A stretch of DNA of 64,000 bases from UBA1081 sp045537555 (GCA_045537555.1 JAZSPR010000069.1:21296-85295), one strand, 5' to 3'. Positions 34,997-44,994 are shown, counted from the first letter of the stretch. The notes: generated from the letters alone by a model not told the origin. Numbers and translations are program-made.

Positions 34997-35953
34997 ATGG
35001 ACAGAAAATTAAAGGCACAAAAAATTATCAGTCCCCTCCTTATTGTGCTTGCGGCACTTATCTGGGGTATTTCATTCGTAGCACAGAGCGAAGGCGGAGA
35101 TGTAGGTTCTTTTACATTCCAGAGTATCCGATGCACTCTTGCATTTTTCTCTATTCTCGTTGTTGTTCTCATTCAAGGCAACACAGGTAAAAGCAGACTG
35201 AATAAAAAGAAATATAAAGATGTAAAAGAATGGTTCGGAGATAACAAAATTCTTATTCGCTCAGGACTTATCTGTGGTGTTACTCTTGCTGTTGGAAGTA
35301 TTTTTCAGCAGTTCGGCATAGATATGCAGGGCAAAGATGTTTCAACAGGCAGAGCCGCTTTCCTTACAGCTCTTTACATAATAATCGTTCCGATTTTCGG
35401 CATTTTCTTCAAGAAAAAAGTAGGTCTTATGGCTTGGCTGAGTGTAGCAGTCGGCACTATCGGACTTTATTTCATCTCTATTACACCCGGTGCAGGTTTT
35501 TCTATTTCAATTGCAGACCTTATGCTTATAATCTGCGCTATCGGTTTTGGTGCTCAGATAATTACCGTTGACAGTGTTTCAGATAAGGTTGACGGTGTTA
35601 AACTCTCTTGTATTCAATTCCTTATCGCTGCAATAATTGCAACAATTCTTATGCTTTTCTTTGAAAAGCCTGATATTGAAGTTATCAAAGCTAATGCAAT
35701 TCCCCTCCTGTATTCAGGTGTACTTTCGGGCGGTGCAGCATTCACTCTTCAGATTATCGGTCAGAAGCATTGTAACCATATTCTCGCCCCCTTGCTTATG
35801 AGCCTTGAGTCTGTTTTCTCAGGACTTGCAGACTGGGTTATCAGAGGCAATCTCCCCACACAGAGAGAATTTATAGGCTTTGCAGTTATGTTTGTTGCAA
35901 TCATTATGGCTCAGCTTCCCGATTTCAAAATCGGTAAAAAAACAAAAAAATGA
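34997..35953 (+). CDS. EamA/DMT-family transporter
   Basis: 318 residues with about ten hydrophobic helices and the two EamA repeats. WGISFVAQSEG in helix 1 and the second-repeat segment SLESVFSGLADWVIRGN are typical drug/metabolite transporter signatures. The substrate is not deducible. It starts 4 bases after alr and its last 4 bases overlap the glycyl-radical activase start (ATGA), so it is firmly part of the operon. It could move the substrate or product of the glycyl radical pathway. Confidence 0.88.
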   Translation: MDRKLKAQKIISPLLIVLAALIWGISFVAQSEGGDVGSFTFQSIRCTLAFFSILVVVLIQGNTGKSRLNKKKYKDVKEWFGDNKILIRSGLICGVTLAVGSIFQQFGIDMQGKDVSTGRAAFLTALYIIIVPIFGIFFKKKVGLMAWLSVAVGTIGLYFISITPGAGFSISIADLMLIICAIGFGAQIITVDSVSDKVDGVKLSCIQFLIAAIIATILMLFFEKPDIEVIKANAIPLLYSGVLSGGAAFTLQIIGQKHCNHILAPLLMSLESVFSGLADWVIRGNLPTQREFIGFAVMFVAIIMAQLPDFKIGKKTKK

Positions 35954-36657
35954 AGATACATGTTTTTGAAAAAGGCTTCAACTATTCACAGGACGGACCG
36001 GGCAACAGACTCGTTTATCATCTATCCGGCTGTAATATGTTCTGCCCATGGTGTTCAAACCCCGAGGGTATGATAAAAACCGGAAAAGAATATGACATAT
36101 CGGAAATAATCAATGAAATTCTATCATCAATACCGATGTTTTTTGACGGCGGCGGTGTTACATTCACAGGCGGTGAATGTACTCTGCAATCAGCATCAAT
36201 ATGTGAAATAATTGATGCTTTACCTGAAGTAGATTTCTGCATTGAATCAAATGCAACAACGGATAGTTTTTTAAGAATTGCCCGAAAATGCGACACGGTA
36301 ATTGTTGATTATAAATCCCCGGACAAAGAAAAACTTTTGTCTGTCACGGGCGGTAATCTAAGTATAATTGAGAATAATATTAAGCTTATAGCAAAAGAAA
36401 AACCTGTTCACATCAGAATCCCTCTGATTCATTCATTCAATGATGACGAAGAATCACTCGAAGGATTTATTGAATTTTTCAGTTCCCTTAATGGTAATTA
36501 TGATGTGGAAATACTTCCTTATCATGAATACGGTAAGGAAAAATGGCTGAAACTCGGCATAGAATATACCGTCAAAAACGGTCATGTTAACAAAGAAACA
36601 ATAAATAAATTTATTGGCACATTAAAAGAAAACTCAATTAAAGTTATTAAAACATAG
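35950..36657 (+). CDS. Glycyl radical enzyme activating protein (radical SAM)
   Basis: 235 residues. The radical SAM cluster motif is CNMFCPWC (Cys28, Cys32, Cys35), followed by the GGGVTFTGGECTLQ SAM-binding stretch. It lacks the extra ferredoxin-like cysteine insert of many dehydratase activases and is close to the compact PflA form. It would abstract hydrogen from the glycine of the partner enzyme encoded 11 bases downstream, using SAM and an electron donor. It is coupled to the EamA gene by a 4-base overlap. Confidence 0.93.
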   Translation: MKIHVFEKGFNYSQDGPGNRLVYHLSGCNMFCPWCSNPEGMIKTGKEYDISEIINEILSSIPMFFDGGGVTFTGGECTLQSASICEIIDALPEVDFCIESNATTDSFLRIARKCDTVIVDYKSPDKEKLLSVTGGNLSIIENNIKLIAKEKPVHIRIPLIHSFNDDEESLEGFIEFFSSLNGNYDVEILPYHEYGKEKWLKLGIEYTVKNGHVNKETINKFIGTLKENSIKVIKT

Positions 36658-36668
36658 GATGTGGTAAA

Positions 36669-39032
36669 ATGAAAATCGGCAATCACGAACATCTTACAAA
36701 CCTTGCAAAAGAGCTTTTCAAAGAAGAACGTTCGCTCAAAAAACTTGACGGCTGGTTCAGAATCAAGGAATACAGACGCGAAACTGACGAACAGTTTTCT
36801 GACCTTCCTCCCGTTGAAAAAGCCGGTCAGCAACTGAAAATTATTGCAGAAAGACTTCCTCTTTCAATCAGCAAGTATGCTGTCTTTGCAGGTACTCAGA
36901 GAGATGCTTTTGCAAGAAGCTATGCACTCATAAATCCTGCATTCAGAGTTGAAACATTTTCAGGTTATTGCGACCCTACGGCAGTCTATGATGACATTGA
37001 TGTTGACGATGAATTCACAAAAGATCGCATTGAAAATATGCGTGCTTACGATAAAGAAACACCTTTTGTCAAAGAACTTTCAAAAGTTTATGACAAATAC
37101 AGTGAATACACAGATGAGGTTGCATTCTTCATTGAGCAAGTTACGGGACATGTTATCCCCGATATGAGACCTGCCATAAAATACGGTGTGAAACACCTTA
37201 TTGAAGAGCTTGACAGAAAAGAAGGCAACGACAAACAGAATTCACATCGCAAGGGTATGAAATATGCTCTTGAAGCTGTTCTTATCCTCGCTGAAAGATA
37301 CAGAAAACTTGCCCTTGAAAATGCAGAAAAAACAGATAATGAAGATGAAAAATGCAGACTTCTGAACATTGCAGATGCTCTCGGCAAAGTCCCTGCCAAG
37401 GGTGCAGAAACACTTTTTGAAGCAATTCAGAGTTTCATCCTCCTGTGGCAGATTATGTGTCTTGAACAGGCTCCCAATCCCTTTGCATTCTCCGTAGGCA
37501 ATGCTGACAGAATATTTGAGCCTTACAGAGCCGCAGAAAATCTTGGGAGAGAAGACACTGCAGCACTTCTTAAGCATCTGCTTGTTTTCTATAACGTTGC
37601 AGACAGAAGCTGGGCAATTTCTCAGAATCTTATCATCGGCGGTAAGGATGAAAACGGCAATGACCTTACAAATGAAACATCATTTGCTCTTTTCGATGCA
37701 TATTATGATATGAATATGCCTCAGCCTATTCTCTCTGTAAAGCTTCACAAGAATACTCCCGACTCAGTTTATGAAGCAATGGGAAAATTCTTCTTCACAC
37801 CCGGCTGTCTTACCCCCTCACTTTTCAACGATGATGCTATGTTTGAAGTTTTATCATCACACGGCATAAAGACAGAACATCTTGCAGATTATTCAATCGC
37901 AGGCTGTCAGGAGCCCCTTATCATGGGTAAGGATTCAGGCAACACGACTAACAGCTGGTTCAATCTCGGAAAGATTCTCGAACTCACGCTAACAGGCGGT
38001 TATTCCGAAATCACAGGCAAGAAAATCGGCAAGACAGACGATAGTTCTGTACTCGAAAAACTGCAGAATATAAGAGATAAATTCTATGCTAATGCCGAAG
38101 AATATGCTTGTCTTATGACAGATGCCGCAAACGGTGCATCAAAGGCACTTTCACTTCTTCCCGTACCTTTCTTAAGCGCTGTTATGGGCGGTATTGAGTC
38201 AGGTTACGATGCAAGAGACATCGAAAATCAGGGCACAATATACAACGGCAGCGGATGTCTAATCCACGGCACAAGTGTTGTTGCAGACAGCTTTGTTGCA
38301 ATTGATTGTCTTCTTAAAGACCGTCCCGAAGATGCAGACAAGCTTGTTGATGCAATAAAGAACAATTTTGAAGGCTATGAAAACTTACGGGATTATCTTC
38401 TCTCATGCCCCAAATTCGGAAATAACAACGAAATTGCAGATAAAGAAGCAGTTGAAGTTACATCTAAGATTGCCGACATTGTTGCATCAAAGAAAAATTA
38501 TCTCGGCAATCCTTTCCGTCCTGATTTCAGCACTCCGTCAACACATCTGCTTTACGGTTACTGGGTAGGTGCACTTCCCGACGGCAGAAAATCAAGAGAA
38601 ATGCTAAACTACGGTATTGACCCTCTTCACGGTGACGCTAATCAGGGTCTCGGCTTCCGTACACTTTCACAGATGAAGCTTCCCTACGACAAAATGTGCG
38701 GCGGCTGTGCATCACATCTCGGCATTGACCCCAAATATTTCAAGGGGGAAACCTATGAAGCAAAGGGACTTGAATTCAGAACAAAAATCGTAAATCCCTT
38801 TTTCTTCAATCCCTTACAGCACGGCGTTTCACCGTTCTATATGTACCTAAACATCACAACTCCCGAAATGCTCAGAAAGGTGCTTGACAATCCCAAGAAG
38901 TATGCTCCGAGCGGTGTATATATCATGAGAATTCACGGCACATTTGTCAACTTCCTTGACCTCTCACCTGCTATTCAGCAGGACATCATAACACGACTTG
39001 ATCCAAAATCAACAGGTGGAATAGAATGTTAA
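36669..39032 (+). CDS. Glycyl radical enzyme of unassigned substrate
   Basis: 787 residues. The C-terminal radical motif is MRIHGTFVNFLDLS, putting the glycyl radical at Gly757, with the QQDII ending of the loop; Thr follows where many members have Tyr. The active-site loop is AGCQEP, with thiyl Cys413 and base Glu415. The Cys-x-Glu arrangement is that of eliminases and decarboxylases (CutC, glycerol/propanediol dehydratase, HPAD), not of pyruvate formate-lyase, which has two adjacent cysteines. The middle residue Gln differs from the usual Val. The next gene, a sugar kinase, overlaps it by 7 bases, and ManA follows, so a polyol, sugar or sugar-acid substrate is inferred. It is oxygen-sensitive by nature. 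Confidence 0.93.
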   Translation: MKIGNHEHLTNLAKELFKEERSLKKLDGWFRIKEYRRETDEQFSDLPPVEKAGQQLKIIAERLPLSISKYAVFAGTQRDAFARSYALINPAFRVETFSGYCDPTAVYDDIDVDDEFTKDRIENMRAYDKETPFVKELSKVYDKYSEYTDEVAFFIEQVTGHVIPDMRPAIKYGVKHLIEELDRKEGNDKQNSHRKGMKYALEAVLILAERYRKLALENAEKTDNEDEKCRLLNIADALGKVPAKGAETLFEAIQSFILLWQIMCLEQAPNPFAFSVGNADRIFEPYRAAENLGREDTAALLKHLLVFYNVADRSWAISQNLIIGGKDENGNDLTNETSFALFDAYYDMNMPQPILSVKLHKNTPDSVYEAMGKFFFTPGCLTPSLFNDDAMFEVLSSHGIKTEHLADYSIAGCQEPLIMGKDSGNTTNSWFNLGKILELTLTGGYSEITGKKIGKTDDSSVLEKLQNIRDKFYANAEEYACLMTDAANGASKALSLLPVPFLSAVMGGIESGYDARDIENQGTIYNGSGCLIHGTSVVADSFVAIDCLLKDRPEDADKLVDAIKNNFEGYENLRDYLLSCPKFGNNNEIADKEAVEVTSKIADIVASKKNYLGNPFRPDFSTPSTHLLYGYWVGALPDGRKSREMLNYGIDPLHGDANQGLGFRTLSQMKLPYDKMCGGCASHLGIDPKYFKGETYEAKGLEFRTKIVNPFFFNPLQHGVSPFYMYLNITTPEMLRKVLDNPKKYAPSGVYIMRIHGTFVNFLDLSPAIQQDIITRLDPKSTGGIEC

Positions 39033-40357
39033 AAATATTAGGACTTGACATCGGCACAACAACAATAAGCGCTGTTGTGACTGATGCCAAAACAGGAAAA
39101 ATCCTCGACAGCAGAACTGTTAAAAACGATTCTGTTATTCAGGGCACAAAACTGCAAAATCCTGAAAATATAATAAATACAGTTCTTAAAATCAAAAATG
39201 AACTTATTGAAAAATATTCTCCTCTGACTGCAATCGGTGTTACGGGACAGATGCACGGCATACTTTATCTTGACAAAAACGGAGATGCCGTAAGTCCTCT
39301 CTACACATGGCAGGATGAAAGCGGAAACAAGCCTTACAAAGAGGGTACTTATGCATCATACCTTACAGAAGTAACAGGTTATACAATGGCTTCGGGCTTT
39401 GGGCTTGTTACTCATTTTGTAAACAAAGAAGAGAACAATGTTCCCGAAAATGCCGTTACACTCTGCACAATTCATGACTATCTCGTTATGAAACTAACAG
39501 GCAGAAATACTCCCCTTATGCATTCGAGTGATGCGGCAAGTCTCGGCTGCTTTGACCTTACAAAGGCTGATTTTGACAAAGATGCACTATTAAAAATCGG
39601 CATTGACAGAAGCTTTCTTCCTGAAGTTTGCAATGATTGTACTATTGCAGGGAAAGACTCAGACGGTGTGCCCGTTTCTGTCGCAATCGGTGACAATCAG
39701 GCTTCGGTTATAGGCTCCGTTTCCGATGAAAACAGCATTCTTGTAAACATCGGCACAGGCAGTCAGGTTTCCGTTATAACAGATGCACCGAAAATACTCT
39801 ATGACGGTGAGACAAGACCTCTGAATAACAATAAATTTATCCTTGTGGGTGCTCCCCTTTGCGGCGGAAGAAGCTTTGCTTTGCTTCATAAGTTCTTTAC
39901 AGAGTGTGCAGAAATCTTCGGCGGAAACAAAGATGATGTTTATAAAAACATGGATAAAATCGCTGAACTCAATCCCGATACACATACACTCACAGTTGAC
40001 ACCCGTTTCTGCGGTACAAGAAAAAATCCCGATATAAAGGGAGCTGTTACAGGTATTACAGAGAGTAATTTCAACCCTGCCGAACTCACAAGAGGATTTT
40101 TGTACGGTATGGCAAATGAGCTTTACACTCTTTTTGAGGGCTTCGGAATAAATGGCAGTATGCTTGTGTGTTCAGGTAATGCTGTAAGAAAAAGTTCTGT
40201 TTTAAGGTACTATCTCGAAGAACTTTTCGGTATGAGGCTTCACGTACCCGCACATACGGAAGAAGCATCTTTCGGTGCCGCAGTTTTTGCAAGTGTTACT
40301 GCAGGAATTTATAACACTACATTTGAAGCCGCAAAACAGATGATACACTATCAATGA
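39026..40357 (+). CDS. FGGY-family carbohydrate kinase
   Basis: 443 residues of the FGGY fold. The first phosphate loop LGLDIGTTTISAVVTD, GVTGQMHGILY (the GQMHG segment of xylulose- and sedoheptulokinases), the TIHDYLVMKLTG stretch, and the second-domain NIGTGSQVSV and CSGNAVRKS motifs are visible. It is shorter than most xylulokinases (about 500) and nearer sedoheptulokinase size. It would phosphorylate a ketose or polyol, perhaps the product of the glycyl radical enzyme, whose gene end it overlaps by 7 bases. Confidence 0.88.
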   Translation: MLKILGLDIGTTTISAVVTDAKTGKILDSRTVKNDSVIQGTKLQNPENIINTVLKIKNELIEKYSPLTAIGVTGQMHGILYLDKNGDAVSPLYTWQDESGNKPYKEGTYASYLTEVTGYTMASGFGLVTHFVNKEENNVPENAVTLCTIHDYLVMKLTGRNTPLMHSSDAASLGCFDLTKADFDKDALLKIGIDRSFLPEVCNDCTIAGKDSDGVPVSVAIGDNQASVIGSVSDENSILVNIGTGSQVSVITDAPKILYDGETRPLNNNKFILVGAPLCGGRSFALLHKFFTECAEIFGGNKDDVYKNMDKIAELNPDTHTLTVDTRFCGTRKNPDIKGAVTGITESNFNPAELTRGFLYGMANELYTLFEGFGINGSMLVCSGNAVRKSSVLRYYLEELFGMRLHVPAHTEEASFGAAVFASVTAGIYNTTFEAAKQMIHYQ

Positions 40358-40366
40358 GGTGACATA

Positions 40367-41386
40367 ATGAACCTTAATAAGCCATTATTTTTCAAGAAAA
40401 ACAGAGTAAGAAGAATATACACGGGCGGAAGTCAGTTTGCATCGTTTTTCGGTGATGACAGCACAGAAGGCTTTTACCCCGAAGAATGGGTCTGCTCCTA
40501 TGTAAAGGCACTCAATGAAGGCAGTGACATTCCCGATGAAGGTATTTCTGTTACGGAAGACGGAGAAAAGTTCGACGAGCTTCTGAAAAACCATACAACA
40601 GAAATGTTGGGTGAAGGCAGAACTGAACTCGGAATCCTCACTAAAATTCTTGATTCATCAATAAGACTTCCCGTTCAATGTCATCCCGATAAAGAGTTTT
40701 CAAGAAAGCACTTCAACAGCGAATACGGAAAAACTGAGAGTTGGATTATTCTCGGTGCAGGTGATGATGCCTGTATCTACTTCGGTTTTAACAAGAGATA
40801 CACAAAAGAGGAATTCAGAGCCGCTTTTGACAAGGATGAAAGTGTTCTCGTTTCAATGCTCAACAAAATTCCCGTAAAACCCGGTGATGTTTTTCTTATT
40901 CCGGGAAAAGCCATTCACGCAATCGGCAAAAACTGTCTTCTTCTTGAGGTTCAGGAGCCGACAGACTTCACTATCCAGCCTGAAAACAAATGCGGTGACT
41001 ATGTTTTAAGTGACAATGAAAAATATTTAGGTCTTGACCCCGATATTGCTTTTGACTGTTTTGATATGGGGCTTGATTCTCTCGAAAAAACTCTTAAAGC
41101 AGCAAAGTGTGAGCCTATAAAAGAAGGACATATCGAAAGACTTATCACTCACGAAAAAACACCCTGCTTTGCTGTTAACAGATACAATATAAAAGATGAG
41201 AAGGTTTCACTTCCCGCTCCGAGCGTGTATGTTGTTACAGACGGCAACGGAAAAGTTATCTGTGATGAATTTGTCAGAGAAGTAAAAAAAGGCGATTATT
41301 TCTTTGCACCTGCTGTTGTTGACGGTAAACTCTTTGCCGAGGGTGATATGAAGATTATTCAGTGTGATTTACCTTTGAATAATTAA
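40367..41386 (+). CDS. manA: Class I mannose-6-phosphate isomerase
   Basis: 339 residues, cupin fold. Zinc-binding QCHPDKEF (about 104-111), PGKAIHAIGKN and EVQEPTDFTIQ are the type I ManA signatures. It interconverts mannose 6-phosphate and fructose 6-phosphate, or a related aldose/ketose phosphate pair. Placed 9 bases after the FGGY kinase gene with a GAGGTGA site, it may act on the phosphorylated product of the same pathway and deliver it to glycolysis. Confidence 0.9.
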   Translation: MNLNKPLFFKKNRVRRIYTGGSQFASFFGDDSTEGFYPEEWVCSYVKALNEGSDIPDEGISVTEDGEKFDELLKNHTTEMLGEGRTELGILTKILDSSIRLPVQCHPDKEFSRKHFNSEYGKTESWIILGAGDDACIYFGFNKRYTKEEFRAAFDKDESVLVSMLNKIPVKPGDVFLIPGKAIHAIGKNCLLLEVQEPTDFTIQPENKCGDYVLSDNEKYLGLDPDIAFDCFDMGLDSLEKTLKAAKCEPIKEGHIERLITHEKTPCFAVNRYNIKDEKVSLPAPSVYVVTDGNGKVICDEFVREVKKGDYFFAPAVVDGKLFAEGDMKIIQCDLPLNN

Positions 41387-41408
41387 AAATGCGGAGTTAA
41401 TTATTATT

Positions 41409-41855
41409 ATGAACATAAATACAACAGAAACAGATTCATATATCCACTTTATTTGTGGTGTAGTATGTATATCAATTCTCTTGTATATTTGCACCAGAAA
41501 CAGAGCAAAATATATGATTACAAAAATAGGATATAATGAAAATTTTTCTTTAAAATATGTCAAGCCTAATCGACTTATTAGAAAACATTTCAACATTAAA
41601 GAAAATTATATACCGAAATTTTTATATTTTGAATTATGGTTTGCACTGTTATTCATTATCCTTCTGATAATTGAAATCATCCTCTATTCTTTTGTTAATT
41701 TATTCCCTGATTTAATTATTCCGCTTTTCATTCTTATAATTGCACAACCGATAATTGGAATAATAAATCTTGTCTGGCTTTTTATTCCTTATTTCATATA
41801 TCTTGATTCATTTAAAAAGATAAAAAATAAGTTTAAGAAAAAAGAAAAAAATTAA
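41409..41855 (+). CDS. Small membrane protein of unknown function
   Basis: 148 residues with a short N-terminal helix (about 11-28), two strong hydrophobic segments (about 70-95 and 100-128) and a lysine-rich tail. No motif is recognised. It follows manA by 22 bases with a GGAG site and is the last gene before the terminator. AT content is higher than in manA, perhaps a sign of later acquisition or simply of membrane codon use. Confidence 0.6.
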   Translation: MNINTTETDSYIHFICGVVCISILLYICTRNRAKYMITKIGYNENFSLKYVKPNRLIRKHFNIKENYIPKFLYFELWFALLFIILLIIEIILYSFVNLFPDLIIPLFILIIAQPIIGIINLVWLFIPYFIYLDSFKKIKNKFKKKEKN

Positions 41856-41865
41856 TCAATTCATT

Positions 41866-41904
41866 CAAAAAGCAGTTGCTGAAGACACAGCAACTGCTTC
41901 AATT
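41866..41904. terminator. Strong bidirectional terminator
   Basis: AAGCAGTTGCT (41870-41880) pairs perfectly with AGCAACTGCTT (41889-41899) around an 8-base loop, with A-run to the left and ATTTTT to the right. It separates the glycyl radical operon (plus) from the GH106-like operon (minus). Confidence 0.92.
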
Positions 41905-41910
41905 TTTGTC

Positions 41911-44900
41911 TTATTTCTTAATCCACGGAGTTGTGAGAATGCCTACATTTTTAAGGTTATATTCATAACTCCACTTTTCGTCTCCTTCACGCCATGCTGA
42001 GGGGCCGTGCCATGAATGGCTGACATCTGTAAGATGAACAGCACCGAATGAATTATAACGGTGTGTAAAGAGTTTGATATCGACCTTGTGTTTACCGTCA
42101 GAGAGTCCCTTGACAAGAAGTTCATTGGGAGAATAAACGATATTGCCCTTATCTTCACCGTCAATGATGACCTTTGTGAGTCCGCCTCTGTATCTGGGTA
42201 CTGTTATGAGAAGTTCGCCCTTGTCTGTTTCTGCTTCAAGGTGATATGTGATGTTACCGCCGTAGAAAGGAAGTCCCTGATTAACGATATCGCCAAAAGC
42301 AAGTTTTTCAGGTTTCTGACAGATTGTAGCTGTCTTTCCTACAACTCTGACACCGAAATCACCTAAAAGATAGCACCATTCTGTGTTTGTACGGTTACCG
42401 AGAGGTAATTTTACAGTTATGATGTTCTCTCCCTTATTAATTTCGGGAAGTGAAACTTTCTTGATTGATTTATCAACATACCAGCCGATAATTTCATTTG
42501 AAACTTTCTGACCGTTCATTGTGATTTCAGCAAGTTCTGCATCTTCAAGGGCAAGAACAGGATTTTTGACTTCAATCTCTGAATTTATGGTGAATTCAAG
42601 TGTGATTGAATGCTTGATTTCTTCTTCGGGGATAACCCACGGCTGAGGTACGGAGCCTCCTCTTTCATCAAGACCTGCTTCCTCTCTTGCTACATTGTCA
42701 GCAATCAGAATTTCTTCGGTATCGTGCCATTCGCCGTCATCTGTTCTGAAACGACACATATCAAGAAGCATTACATTAGGTTCATCAAGAGTATAGTCAA
42801 CAAATGTGGGAATTTTCACATCTTCACAGGCTTTGATTTCAGCCTTAGCACAGTTTTCATCATTTCTGCCGTCTTCAATTTTTACAAGCAATGAATCATA
42901 GTCATACATTTCCTGTTTAATAACTGTTTTTCCGTTTGCATAGTCAACATCTGCAGGATAAATTTCACCTGAAATTGTGTCATAAACCGTGACTTTTTTA
43001 TCACCGTCAAGATAGATTCTTACATCCTTGCTTGAGAAAACATCCTTGTTATAAGGATTGCATGCATGAGCCACAAAGAGCCAATCACAATCGTTATCCT
43101 GACGCATCTGATAAATAAGTCTGTCTGAAAGTGAACCGTTTTTATAACGGATTGTGACTGTTCTGTTGTCTTCGAGTGCTGAAAGAAGCTTTTCACGGTC
43201 AAAGGAAATCACCGTGCTGTTATTATAAAGTTCTTTACCTCTATTACTCGGTACGGCATTTTCAAATTCGGGAGCAGAGCCCATAAATATGAGTTTACCG
43301 CCGTTCTTTACAAAATCTTCAAGTCTTTCAAGAGTTGATGAACGGAGTGTTTCGCAATCGGGAACAACAATAGCATCGTATTCCATTTCACCGACTTTAA
43401 GAGGATTTGTACCCTTTTCGCAGAGTGTGGGGAAAAGTGATTCACTGATGAAGTTAAAGTCTATACTGCCTTTGAGAAGCCAGTCTGTGACATTGAAGAA
43501 TTTTTCATCAAGTGCATCACGAGCAAGCTCTGATTTATCGTTAGGTCCCCAATGAAGCCAGAAACTCTCAACAGGATGAATAACACCAACCTTGACAACA
43601 GGCTTACCGCGGGTCATTGCAGAGTAAACTCTTGCAAAATGGTCTTCAACATAAGAATATTCTTTCCACCACGGTGACTGATAATGAATTGATGCAGGAT
43701 AATCACGCTTTGCTTCACCTGCCATTGAAACCCATGAAAGATGAGGAACTCTGACTGTCACGCCGAGTGCTGCCTGCCAGTCGCCCTGAAGCTTATGACC
43801 TCTGAAATCAAAATCCCAGCCTGTTACACCGTAAAGCTCGGAAAGTACACCCTCTCTGCCGAACTGATGACAGGCTGACTGAGCCTGTTTTGCAGTTGTG
43901 AACTCAAAGCTGTTGCAGAGCATATCAATACCGGGCAGGTCAAAACCACGATATGAACGCATTGCTTCACCGAGAGCTGCAGTCTGACTGTGAAGTGAAG
44001 GTTCTTCCATCATATGCCCTGTGAGATACAGTCCGTTTTCACGGCACCATGAACCGCATACATCAGCAAAAGCCTCTGAAAAACGCTCTGAAATATGGTC
44101 GTGATAACGGTAACGGTTAAGACTTACTTCATTTTTCTTATCCCAGAAAAGCTCGGGAAGAAAATCAAGAATATCGTCACCGTAAGCCTTTTTGTATGTT
44201 TCGGGAATATCATCTGTCCAAGGAAGATTGATATCGTGTTTATCTGTTGAATTATTGAGTGTCTGCTTTCTGCAGAACTGAGGCTCATCAGTAAAGATAG
44301 CAGGTACGGCATCACCGAAATCATCACCGACTGTTTCTTTATATCTTTCATGTGTAACTTCAACAAATCGCTTTACGGCATCCTTGCTGAGAGTATCAAG
44401 ATATGCCTGATTGTTATACCAACTTGATGATGAACTGATTTCCATATAAGCATACCATTTTGTGCCCTCAGCTGTGTCATCTTTGCCGATTCTCTTATAT
44501 GCTTTCAGATATCCCTCACCGTCAAGAACAACATCATAAGCTGCAAGGAAGTCCCCTTCACCGTTTCTGCCGCCTTCACTTCTTGAATCATTTATGTTAA
44601 GACTTGCTGAGCTGTCCTCATATGAATCGGGAGTAAAGAGCAGATATCTTGCACGGTACTTTTTATCCTTTGTTACAAGACCGCCTGCAGCACCTGAAGG
44701 CCATCTGTCCTCATCATAAAGCCATGCAAGCATTTTTTCTTCCTTTGCCTTTTCAACACAAGCCTTGACAATATCCATATATTCATCAGAAAGATAGGGT
44801 GTTGCCATACCTGTTCTTACATGCATATGGAAACCGCCCAAGCCCATTTTTTTGAAGACTTCAATCTGCCACTTGAGTTCTTCCTTATCAAGTTTGCAGT

Positions 44901-44994
44901 TCCACGCCCAGAAAGGTGTTCCTCTGTATTCACTTGTGGGATTTTTGAATAGTTCTTTTGAAAGACACTTTTCGCTGTTCTTTTTGTAAATCAT
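41911..44994 (-). CDS. GH106-like glycoside hydrolase (alpha-L-rhamnosidase type)
   Basis: About 1027 residues. The N-terminal catalytic region begins PFWAWN, GLGGFHMHVRTG and WLYDEDRWPSGAAGG, which match GH106-type rhamnosidases. FTDEPQFCRK (about residue 238) probably holds a catalytic Glu. The C-terminal half looks like beta-sandwich domains (galactose-binding-like). No signal peptide, so it would act in the cytoplasm on imported oligosaccharides. GAGGTGA places the start at ATG 44994 rather than the GTG at 45003. It is the last gene of a three-gene minus-strand unit with a beta-helix protein and an oxidoreductase. Confidence 0.75.
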   Translation of the reverse strand: MIYKKNSEKCLSKELFKNPTSEYRGTPFWAWNCKLDKEELKWQIEVFKKMGLGGFHMHVRTGMATPYLSDEYMDIVKACVEKAKEEKMLAWLYDEDRWPSGAAGGLVTKDKKYRARYLLFTPDSYEDSSASLNINDSRSEGGRNGEGDFLAAYDVVLDGEGYLKAYKRIGKDDTAEGTKWYAYMEISSSSSWYNNQAYLDTLSKDAVKRFVEVTHERYKETVGDDFGDAVPAIFTDEPQFCRKQTLNNSTDKHDINLPWTDDIPETYKKAYGDDILDFLPELFWDKKNEVSLNRYRYHDHISERFSEAFADVCGSWCRENGLYLTGHMMEEPSLHSQTAALGEAMRSYRGFDLPGIDMLCNSFEFTTAKQAQSACHQFGREGVLSELYGVTGWDFDFRGHKLQGDWQAALGVTVRVPHLSWVSMAGEAKRDYPASIHYQSPWWKEYSYVEDHFARVYSAMTRGKPVVKVGVIHPVESFWLHWGPNDKSELARDALDEKFFNVTDWLLKGSIDFNFISESLFPTLCEKGTNPLKVGEMEYDAIVVPDCETLRSSTLERLEDFVKNGGKLIFMGSAPEFENAVPSNRGKELYNNSTVISFDREKLLSALEDNRTVTIRYKNGSLSDRLIYQMRQDNDCDWLFVAHACNPYNKDVFSSKDVRIYLDGDKKVTVYDTISGEIYPADVDYANGKTVIKQEMYDYDSLLVKIEDGRNDENCAKAEIKACEDVKIPTFVDYTLDEPNVMLLDMCRFRTDDGEWHDTEEILIADNVAREEAGLDERGGSVPQPWVIPEEEIKHSITLEFTINSEIEVKNPVLALEDAELAEITMNGQKVSNEIIGWYVDKSIKKVSLPEINKGENIITVKLPLGNRTNTEWCYLLGDFGVRVVGKTATICQKPEKLAFGDIVNQGLPFYGGNITYHLEAETDKGELLITVPRYRGGLTKVIIDGEDKGNIVYSPNELLVKGLSDGKHKVDIKLFTHRYNSFGAVHLTDVSHSWHGPSAWREGDEKWSYEYNLKNVGILTTPWIKK

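Noticed and set aside
36669..39032. Pyruvate formate-lyase
   Set aside because: The active site has a single Cys in GCQEP with a following Glu, not the adjacent double Cys of pyruvate formate-lyase, and no formate transporter or pflA-type arrangement with focA is nearby.
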